Shown piece after piece: positions 45,001 to 51,275 of a DNA stretch of 64,000 nucleotides (the first letter of the stretch is position 1; every line of letters starts with the position of its first letter). The position numbers and the translations under genes were made by a program. Source of the DNA: CALBPI01 sp038531945 (GTDB lineage Bacteria > Pseudomonadota > Gammaproteobacteria > Steroidobacterales > Woeseiaceae); the NCBI GenBank assembly GCA_038531945.1, contig JBCBBH010000001.1:558001-622000 (forward strand). Direction: 5' to 3'. The notes under the pieces were generated by a model that saw nothing but the letters and a program-made list of their open reading frames with translations, searched no databases and was not told where the DNA came from.

Positions 45001-45220
45001 AGAACTCGATGATGCGTTGACGTCGGGCGAGGACCTGCTGGTGGCTCAGCTGACCGAGGTCAACGCAATGCTGGAAGGCGCAGGTCTTGAGCCTCTGACG
45101 ACGCTCGACCGCACCAGTTGGAATGAAGACGAAGGCATCGCCAACTTCAGCGCAGCGGTTGGCAAATACTTCTGGCGCGTTCAGTTGCCGCAGAGTCTGG
45201 ATTCATTCCGGATTTGGTGA
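42062..45220 (+). CDS. Large secreted BNR/sortilin-type beta-propeller protein
   Basis: A 1052-residue exported protein with a signal peptide (residues 1-19, AHG-AI). It is a paralogue of the gene at 36752-39892 with the same order: first propeller beginning FGGLSARSIGPAVMSGRV, repeated Asp boxes (VYRSTDGGDRWQFM, VFRTTDGGETWENV, LYRSTDGGDTWEEL, LYRSDDGGDTWVEK), then LVLGTHGRGVYIIDDL, a beta-sandwich (PEGEYRVVLTKGKE) and a helical C-terminus. The HGRGVYIIDDL segment is typical of the group. Substrate or partner unknown. Confidence 0.85.
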   Translation: MNRLVGCLTALCLASGAHGAIEIDESTFGGLSARSIGPAVMSGRVSAIDGVVNEDGPITIYVGTASGGVWKSDNGGISYSPIFDEHMQSIGAVRVDPSNSETIWVGTGESWVRNTVSPGDGVYRSTDGGDRWQFMGLPNSDHIPELLVHPTNSDTVFVCALGHLWAPGGDRGVFRTTDGGETWENVLNIDDATSCSDLAMTPDGSVLYAGMWQVRRYPDFFESGGETSGLYRSTDGGDTWEELTDGIPAGEKGRIAVTVAASEPERVYATIESENTALYRSDDGGDTWVEKDDSGNVQMRPFYFGELVVDPTDADRVYKPAFSLTLSTDGGDTFSSMFGSGFSVSIHPDHHALWINPTDPNQVVLGTDGGVYISENRGFDWRHVANLPVSQFYHVAVDNRWPYNVYGGLQDNGSWMGPSQAPGGIQNRHWENIGFGDGFWAFPDPNDDRILFTEYQGGQLKRVDRETLEIKRIQPAAEEGQDELRFNWNTPLHMSPNKPGTIYYGAQYLFRSRDRGESWEAISPDLTTNDPEGQRQAESGGLSIDNSTAENYTTIYSISESPLDHRTIWVGTDDGNIQLTRDGGRKWTNVASNVEGVPAGTWVSRVEASPHDKGTAFVTFDGHRRGDMNTYLFRTTDFGATWTALTTEDIDGYAWVIKQDPVNANLLYLGTEEGLYISLDQGENWARLSENLPRVAVHDIVIHPTEHDLVLGTHGRGVYIIDDLTPLRGITQEIIDSNVAILETRPAPMVLNAQLQTFGAGDSFSGNNPPQAATIVYYLKKRHLFGDLKAEVFDDEGQLIATLPGGKRKGLNRIEWPMRFKAPKFPPATNLVPGFLGPRVPEGEYRVVLTKGKETIESTVKLVADPRTPHSRKDRMAQQTLALDLYDMINDLSFLSDNLIQVRDQAQEKMDGADEALADALDTYAESLETLRTSLSSSKGGMITGEEQLRERLGTLYGNVTSYDGRPSETQFDRRKTLGSELDDALTSGEDLLVAQLTEVNAMLEGAGLEPLTTLDRTSWNEDEGIANFSAAVGKYFWRVQLPQSLDSFRIW

Positions 45221-45225
45221 ATGGT

Positions 45226-46017
45226 ATGAACGGCCTCGGCGGAGTATTCCGCCGAGGCCGGCTCGTCCTTAATTTGTTGCGACTCCTCGGTCTCACAGCG
45301 ATTGCGGTCTTCCTGGTCGCTTGCGCGGGACAGGAGCAAGACTCGACACCACTGCTGTCCTGGGCAGACTACCGGTCGCAACTCGAAGCTGACATCGCGA
45401 GTGGCGGTCAGCTTTTTTGTGAAAGTGATTCCGGCGGACAAAACCAACCCTACGACAATTGCGAAATCTTCCACGCGCTTCGCGAACAAGGTTGTTACGG
45501 CTACACGACATTCGATATCGGGCGCGAGATCAATTACGAAAGCACCTGCGTAAAGCGAGAGCGCTTGCGCGAAGGGCAACTCCATAAACGCCACTTCTTT
45601 GCGTTGACCACCAACGATTGGTGGCGATCCCTGCCCGCCGAGATTGTTCCTTTGCCGGGCGGTATCTACAGCGACAATAGTTACGATGTTGCTTCCAAAA
45701 GACACCGTGTCCGAGTCGTGAATCGCACGCTGGATGAAATTGACCTCGAAGTCGACGAAGCGACCAACGGTAGGTTGATTGCAATGATAGGCACAACGCA
45801 CGAGGACTGCGGTGTCATCCGCGATGTGCTGTCGGTCTCAGCGATGACGCTGGTGGACATCGATGCCGACGGGATCGCTGAACTGGTGCTCGAAGGGTAT
45901 CGAGTCAACAAATCCGAGACATGCCAACTAGGCTCAGGCAACTCGCTTGGCGCGCGATTCTTTGCCATCGTCCGAAAGACGGCGCCGAGAGGGCCGGTTG
46001 AGCTTCTGCACGACTAA
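45226..46017 (+). CDS. Lipoprotein of unknown function
   Basis: A lipoprotein with lipobox FLVAC (Cys33 counted from ATG 45226). The mature chain of ~230 residues has several cysteines (FCESD, DNCEIF, QGCYGY, STCVKR), suggesting disulfides, and an acidic segment DIDADGIAELVLEGY that may bind calcium. The start is uncertain: ATG 45226 precedes a perfect hairpin (45231-45260), while TTG codons at 45274 or 45277 would leave a compact signal peptide after it. No family recognised. Confidence 0.6.
   Translation: MNGLGGVFRRGRLVLNLLRLLGLTAIAVFLVACAGQEQDSTPLLSWADYRSQLEADIASGGQLFCESDSGGQNQPYDNCEIFHALREQGCYGYTTFDIGREINYESTCVKRERLREGQLHKRHFFALTTNDWWRSLPAEIVPLPGGIYSDNSYDVASKRHRVRVVNRTLDEIDLEVDEATNGRLIAMIGTTHEDCGVIRDVLSVSAMTLVDIDADGIAELVLEGYRVNKSETCQLGSGNSLGARFFAIVRKTAPRGPVELLHD
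45231..45260 (+). terminator. Perfect 13-base hairpin at the propeller/lipoprotein junction
   Basis: CGGCCTCGGCGGA-GTAT-TCCGCCGAGGCCG is a perfect stem with a 4-base loop, starting 11 bases after the propeller stop. A weak T-containing tract follows. It could terminate the propeller transcript or fold over the lipoprotein start. Confidence 0.5.
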
Positions 46018-46050
46018 GAAGTCGCGCTCTTTAGCTTAGTTTTCCATTAC

Positions 46051-46081
46051 GGAGGTCGGGCTCGATCCCGAACACCTTTTT
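46051..46081 (+). terminator. Possible intrinsic terminator
   Basis: TCGGG-CTCGAT-CCCGA followed 5 bases later by TTTTT, between the lipoprotein and the convergent SUKH-like pseudogene. The stem is short and the outer pairing imperfect. Confidence 0.35.
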
Positions 46082-46805
46082 AGCCCGTAACCTTGGAAAC
46101 CCAGTCGCAAAAGGCATCACCGGTGGGTGGTGTATCCCCTATGCTCGCAATACTCTTGACGATGTCGCGACCTGTAGCGGGTATCGCAACATCAAAGGTG
46201 TCAGTGACCCAGTCGCGAAATGGCTCGTTTGGTTCGACGTAAACGCCTGCACTCTGCCGGTCGTCGTTCGCGGGCGCATCCAGGTGCTCAGGCCAACAGA
46301 TTTCATCGTAGCCGATTGCGAGCAGTCGCAGGAAATCCACTGGGTCACTAGCTAGTACGCAACACAATACGGAACCGCTCCCAGACCCGAGATGCACGAT
46401 GCGCGTTCAATCTGCATTGTCTTTCCACAGCGCTGCCATCGAACCATCGCCCCCCGTCTGGGCGAAGACACTGATCCTTGCGAGCGAAGGATGCTGTTCG
46501 TCAATGCCGAACCAATGATGCAGGCCATTCCCGAGGTTGGGCGCGAACAGAACCTCTGTGCCACCGAATCGGCGCTCAGCGATTTCGTCGCCAAACTCGT
46601 TGAGCATCGGTTCGAACTTTCCGAGCAGGTCGGACGATGCAAGTCGACCAGTCAGCTCGCCGTTATGCCCAACGCATGAAAAATGATTTTCGTCGATCCA
46701 GTTGAACAGTGCTGTTAATGGTTGTGGCATTTCGAAGCCAGGTTCAAGGGCCGCCTTCATTGCGTTTGCAAGACTGTCCAAAGATGTGTTCACACGCTTG
46801 TCCAA
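46080..46805 (-). pseudogene. SMI1/KNR4 (SUKH)-like gene broken by an in-frame stop
   Basis: Two ORFs in the same frame (46407-46805 and 46080-46397) are separated only by a TGA at 46407-46409. Together they form about 241 residues of a SUKH-like protein: LTALFNWIDENHFSCVGHNGELTGRLA, LLGKFEPMLNEFGDEIAERRFGGTEVLF, then MAALWKDNAD-stop-TRIVHLGSGSGSVLCCVLASDPVDFLRLLAIGYDEICWPE. The continuity of WKD...IVHLGSG across the stop argues for a single CGA-to-TGA nonsense change. SUKH proteins are often immunity proteins in toxin systems. No toxin gene was identified beside it. Confidence 0.7.
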
Positions 46806-46892
46806 AAAGAACGAGTCGCTTTATTGCAATTGATGAGGTGACGGAATAACAAGTCCGCTCCCACGTTAATGCTATGTCGCTCCAGCGCTGCC

Positions 46893-47954
46893 CTATATCC
46901 GATCGCAGTATTTGCGATAGGTTGCTAAAAACTGGGTCTTGTAGAATTCTCCGATTTCGTCAATTTCGGTCGCGGGGTCGTCCGCAGGGTGATCTGTACG
47001 AAAGTCATATTCGTAATCCGGTCCATAGGCATTTTGGTATTGGTGAAAATCCCGAACTAGTGGGTTCTTTTTGCGCCACTTTTCTTCTGCCCTTCTCGCA
47101 GCCAGCTCTGTTTGTGAAACATCGGCATAGCCATACTCTTTGTCAGTCGAGTCCAACATCGCTTGCATAACAAGCCGTTTCGATAACTCGGACATTTCTT
47201 CTGAGCTCATATTTGGGTTCTTCTGAAATTCTTCTCGATACGCGGAAAGAAACTCAGCGTCCATATTAAAGTCGGTCAATTTCTTGGAGTTCTCCAACCC
47301 TATTTCTCGCATTCGTTGTTTGACTTCGCGCTCCATTGAGTCGGCATCGCTGCGATCGACCGCCTGGCTTGGAGTGTCTGGCGAGTCCATTCGATCAAGA
47401 TACTGCGCCATCTGCTCTTCGCTAACTCCAAGACCCTGTAGACTTGAGCCTACCTGCTGCATTGCCATCGCCTTCAGGTCAGTTGACTGCATCGCCCCCC
47501 GCCTCGTGACCGCACGTAACACCACCGAGACTTGAGAGTCGTAGTACTTCTCCAGATCGTCCATAGCATCCAGGCCGTAGGTTTGCTCGTAAGCGACGCG
47601 ATCGATCATCACACCGACCATATAAGTCATACTCTTCATCGGGTATTGCGAGATTGGGAGCGCGGTCAAACGGCGGTGAGCAGACTCACAGCTTGCCCTC
47701 GCTGATCGTAGCTTCTCAGCATTTTGTTCGGCCGCTGTCTTGCCGAACACGTTGGTGCTGATGTCGCCCACGTTGGCATTTTCGCCGACAGCAACAACAC
47801 CATTGCTTTGTGAGACATCACCTATTTCCACTGAACTCGTGCTTGAGTTGGAAACGAAGATGGTCACGACAGCTGCGATTGCCCCAATGACAGCGGTGCC
47901 CGTGGTGATTGGTTTCGCATTTCTCTGCAGAAAGCTGGCAACTTTGGAGCTCAT
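46893..47954 (-). CDS. Membrane-anchored protein of unknown function
   Basis: A 353-residue protein with one N-terminal membrane helix (about residues 15-34, ITTGTAVIGAIAAVVTIFV). A Gly/Val-rich beta-like stretch follows (SVEIGDVSQSNGVVAVGENANVGDIST), then a long, charged, mostly helical region with coiled-coil-like heptads (residues ~75-330). I recognise no family. It lies upstream of the SUKH pseudogene on the same strand; whether they were ever functionally linked is unknown. Confidence 0.65.
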   Translation of the reverse strand: MSSKVASFLQRNAKPITTGTAVIGAIAAVVTIFVSNSSTSSVEIGDVSQSNGVVAVGENANVGDISTNVFGKTAAEQNAEKLRSARASCESAHRRLTALPISQYPMKSMTYMVGVMIDRVAYEQTYGLDAMDDLEKYYDSQVSVVLRAVTRRGAMQSTDLKAMAMQQVGSSLQGLGVSEEQMAQYLDRMDSPDTPSQAVDRSDADSMEREVKQRMREIGLENSKKLTDFNMDAEFLSAYREEFQKNPNMSSEEMSELSKRLVMQAMLDSTDKEYGYADVSQTELAARRAEEKWRKKNPLVRDFHQYQNAYGPDYEYDFRTDHPADDPATEIDEIGEFYKTQFLATYRKYCDRI

Positions 47955-48082
47955 AGACTCAAGTTCTCCCTTGTTTCGCTCTTAATTGGCGACTAACAGA
48001 TTTTTTGTCCCGTCTCGATCATAGCAAACTGTGAGAACTGGAAAGCCCTGACGTTTTGTTATCGAGCGATCACCAATCCGAT

Positions 48083-49141
48083 CTATTCACGAACACTCGC
48101 TTCCAGCAACCGAACTTCCTGCGCCTCACAGTCGATTTCTGCCAACGCGCCAAACGGCAGCGTCATCATCGGATCGGTATGGCCGAAGTCCATGCCGGTA
48201 ACGATGGGAATCTCATCGCGACCGAATTCATCGCGCACCGCCTGCAACAGCCCGCGGTCGTAGTCTTCGAAGGTTGATGGATCGATCTGACCGCCCGGCC
48301 GACCAAACAGGATGCCGCGGAGACGTTCGAGGACGCCACAAGCCGCCAGACAACGCAGCATTCGTACGACCGCCGCCGGTGGCGGCGCTTCCTCCGACGT
48401 TTCAATGAATAGGATGGCGTCCTGCCAATGGTCCAGTGATGGCCAAAGCTCAGTGCCGCGTAGCCAATCGATCACTTCGATACAACCGCCTATCAGACGA
48501 CCCCTCGCAACACCTTCGCCCTGCAAGAAACGCCATCCGGTGGAAGGTGTGAGCTGCCGGGCTTGCTGGTTGTTCCCCGGCACCGACCAGTCGAGCAACT
48601 CGACAGTCCAGCCGTCCCTGTTTGGTTGTAATGCGCCGATAGGTTCGCTCTGGAACAGCGTACGGCGCACCGAGTCGACAAGATAGCGATGCATCCCGCC
48701 GTTTTCCGCGAAGCCGGACATTACGGACGGGCCGTAGAAACTCCCGACACTCGCTTTGAGGAACGCGTAGTGCGTGACAGTCGTATCGGAGTAACCGACA
48801 AACACTTTCGGGTTTCGCGCGATCAATTCGTAGTCAAAGAACGGCAGCAGACGAATCGAGTCCTCACCACCGATTGTCGAGATGATGCCAGCAATGTCGG
48901 GATCCACCAGTGCGGCATTCAAGTCGTCGACCCGGGCCCGTGGGTTGTTGGCGACAAACTCGGGTGAAGCGCAAGTGTGTGGCATCTCGACAACTCGCAA
49001 CCCGAAGGTTGATTCGATCTGTCGCTTGCCGATTTCATAGCGCTCGCGGAGCGTACCTGGACCGCCCCATGACAGGCTGACAGCCGCGACCGTGTCGCCG
49101 GCCCGCAGCATTTTTGGTTTGATCAGTTCATCAAGGGACAC
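48083..49141 (-). CDS. LD-carboxypeptidase, peptidase family S66 (MccF-like)
   Basis: A 352-residue S66 serine peptidase. The nucleophile is S118 (VFVGYSDTT); the Glu/His pair is seen in IGGCIEVIDW and MDFGHTDPMMTLP. Family landmarks include the N-terminal LRAGDTVAAVSLSWGG and TIGGEDSIRLLPFFD. It uses a GTG start. Some members trim cell-wall tetrapeptides (LdcA) and others cleave microcin C-like toxins (MccF); the IETSEE and GRPGG segments favour the MccF branch, but specificity is not certain. It ends beside gnd on the same strand. Confidence 0.9.
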   Translation of the reverse strand: MSLDELIKPKMLRAGDTVAAVSLSWGGPGTLRERYEIGKRQIESTFGLRVVEMPHTCASPEFVANNPRARVDDLNAALVDPDIAGIISTIGGEDSIRLLPFFDYELIARNPKVFVGYSDTTVTHYAFLKASVGSFYGPSVMSGFAENGGMHRYLVDSVRRTLFQSEPIGALQPNRDGWTVELLDWSVPGNNQQARQLTPSTGWRFLQGEGVARGRLIGGCIEVIDWLRGTELWPSLDHWQDAILFIETSEEAPPPAAVVRMLRCLAACGVLERLRGILFGRPGGQIDPSTFEDYDRGLLQAVRDEFGRDEIPIVTGMDFGHTDPMMTLPFGALAEIDCEAQEVRLLEASVRE

Positions 49142-49177
49142 GTCAACACCCTGTGCGGTTTGCGGATGAACATTACA

Positions 49178-50563
49178 CTACCAATCGCTGTGAACCGATT
49201 CACCGTCGGGATCATCGAGCGTGCGATAGCCGTGTGCGCCGAACGCATCCCGTTGCGCCTGTGTGAGATTTTGCGGCAAGCGCGAGGAACGCAGACTTTC
49301 GAAGTACGCAAGGCTCGCATTCATGGCGGGCGTCGGCACACCGGATAGTGCGGTCAGGCTGACGAGCCGTCGCAACGAAGGCAGCGTGGTCTTTAACATC
49401 TCCGTCACCGCCGTATCCAGAATCAAGTTGGGCAAGTCTGGCTTTGACGCGTACGCGGCCATGATCGTGTCGAGGAAGCGGGCACGGATGATGCAACCCG
49501 CTTTCCAGATTCTCGCGATCTCTCCAAGGTTGATGCCCCAGTCGTAGGCCTCGCTCGCGCGCACAATCAGTCGCGTGCCTTGTGCGTACGCGATGATCTT
49601 CGTGGCGACCAACGCGTCGTGAGTGACTTCGACCAAATCATCCGGTGCGGCGGCAATCGCAGGCGGTTCAAATACCGTCGCGGCATGTTGGCGCAGTGCT
49701 TTCACGCTTGAGATCACTCTCGCGTCGACCGCCGCGGCAATCGTCGGGATCGACACGCCGAGCTCCAACGCGGTTGTCGCGGTCCACCGCCCGGTGCCTT
49801 TTTGCTCAGCTTTGTCGAGCACGCGATCGACGAGATGCCCGTGATCATCCTCGCGTTGGAAGATCTCCGAGGTCAGCTCGACGAGAAACGACTCGAGTGG
49901 ACCCTGGTTCCATTCGGCGAAAATCGCCGCAAGTTGGTCGTTGTCGACACCGCCGATACGATGCAGCACATCGTAGGTTTCTGCGATGGCCTGCATATCG
50001 GCGTATTCGATGCCGTTGTGAACGGTTTTGACGAAATGGCCGGCGCCGTCCGGACCGCAGTGCGTGACGCAAGGTCCCGAGTCGCTGACCGCGGCAATTG
50101 CTTCGAGAACGGGTTGAAGGTGACGGTAGGCGTGCTTGCTGCCGCCTGGCATCAGCGAAGGGCCGTGCCGCGCGCCCTCTTCACCGCCGGATACGCCCAT
50201 GCCGACGAAATGCAGGCCCTTCTCAGCCCAAGCCTTCTCGCGCCGTTGCGTGTCGAGAAATGCGGAGTTACCACCATCGATGACGATGTCGTCCTCGTCG
50301 AGCAACGGCGCCAGTTGCTGCATCACGATATCGACCGGCTTGCCCGCGGTGATCATCATCAAAATACGCCGCGGCTTTTCGAGCGTCTGAACCAAAGCCT
50401 CAAGAGACTCGGTCGCGACCAGCCTGCCGTCGCTCTCGGCCACCGCAGCATCGAGCAGGTCGCGTTCGAGGTTCCACGCAGCGACCGAGACATCGCGGTC
50501 CAGCAGATTCAGCGCCAGACTTCGACCCATGACTCCCATTCCGATGACGCCGAACGCGGCCAT
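49178..50563 (-). CDS. gnd: 6-phosphogluconate dehydrogenase
   Basis: A 461-residue decarboxylating 6-phosphogluconate dehydrogenase, which makes ribulose 5-phosphate and NADPH in the pentose phosphate pathway. The N-terminal NADP-binding GMGVMGRSLALNL is followed by IDGGNS, GMGVSGGEEGARHGPSLMPGG and the catalytic segment GHFVKTVHNGIEYADMQ (Lys and Asn of the active site). The all-helical C-terminal domain contains DKAEQKGTGRWTA. Length is close to the usual ~468. It is divergent from the glycosylase gene with a 73-base promoter gap. Confidence 0.96.
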   Translation of the reverse strand: MAAFGVIGMGVMGRSLALNLLDRDVSVAAWNLERDLLDAAVAESDGRLVATESLEALVQTLEKPRRILMMITAGKPVDIVMQQLAPLLDEDDIVIDGGNSAFLDTQRREKAWAEKGLHFVGMGVSGGEEGARHGPSLMPGGSKHAYRHLQPVLEAIAAVSDSGPCVTHCGPDGAGHFVKTVHNGIEYADMQAIAETYDVLHRIGGVDNDQLAAIFAEWNQGPLESFLVELTSEIFQREDDHGHLVDRVLDKAEQKGTGRWTATTALELGVSIPTIAAAVDARVISSVKALRQHAATVFEPPAIAAAPDDLVEVTHDALVATKIIAYAQGTRLIVRASEAYDWGINLGEIARIWKAGCIIRARFLDTIMAAYASKPDLPNLILDTAVTEMLKTTLPSLRRLVSLTALSGVPTPAMNASLAYFESLRSSRLPQNLTQAQRDAFGAHGYRTLDDPDGESVHSDW

Positions 50564-50636
50564 TGGTGCTCTCCCGTGCTGCTTCGCAAAGCCGAAGTCG
50601 TTAGTCTAGCAATACGACAAAACCGCGAGGCACGAA

Positions 50637-51164
50637 ATGGTCGACGCGAAGGCAATTGCCCATTCCTTCCCACCTATCGCATCACACGACGCGCGCGTAC
50701 TGATCTTGGGGTCGATGCCGGGCCAGGCGTCGCTCGACGCGCAGCAATACTATGCGTACCCGCGCAATGCATTCTGGCGCATCATGGCCGACCTGTTAGG
50801 TTTCGATGCGGCACTGCCTTACACGCAGCGTTGCGAAGCCCTTATCGTTGCGCGCGTGGCGGTGTGGGATGTCATGCAAAGTTGCGTGCGACCGGGCAGC
50901 CTCGACTCGGCGATCGTCGAATCCACGATCGTGCCGAACGATTTCACCGCTTTTCTCGATCAGCATCCGAAAATTCGCGAGGTGTGCTTCAACGGCGCGA
51001 AAGCGGAGAGCAGCTTCAAAAAGCACGTTATGTCCGAATTGGGTCCCGCAGGGTCTCGCCTGGCTTACTTGCGCCTACCGTCGACCAGCCCTGCCCACGC
51101 CAGCCTATCGTTCGACGCCAAGCGCGATGCCTGGCACGAATCCCTGCAGCCGCTGGTGATCTGA
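50637..51164 (+). CDS. DNA-deoxyinosine/uracil glycosylase (family 6 HDG)
   Basis: A 175-residue member of the uracil-DNA glycosylase superfamily, hypoxanthine-DNA glycosylase branch. Signatures are HSFPPIASHDARVLILGSMPGQASL (motif 1), YYAYPRNAFWRIMADLLG, and RLPSTSPAHASLSFDAKRDAW (motif 2, with the catalytic-loop STSPA). It removes deaminated bases during base-excision repair. No motif is missing by eye. Confidence 0.9.
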   Translation: MVDAKAIAHSFPPIASHDARVLILGSMPGQASLDAQQYYAYPRNAFWRIMADLLGFDAALPYTQRCEALIVARVAVWDVMQSCVRPGSLDSAIVESTIVPNDFTAFLDQHPKIREVCFNGAKAESSFKKHVMSELGPAGSRLAYLRLPSTSPAHASLSFDAKRDAWHESLQPLVI

Positions 51165-51275
51165 CCCTAGCACCGCCCGCTGATATACTACCGTGCTCGG
51201 CTTATCCGTTCCGCGTCGTGGGGACGTCGGTGCGGCCCTCAGCCACTTGGGACAACCACTTTTTCGGGAAGATCA

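Noticed and set aside
46051..46071. tRNA T-arm-like sequence
   Set aside because: The loop is CTCGATC rather than TTCRANY and no acceptor, anticodon arm or CCA end can be built around it; a terminator-like hairpin is more likely.
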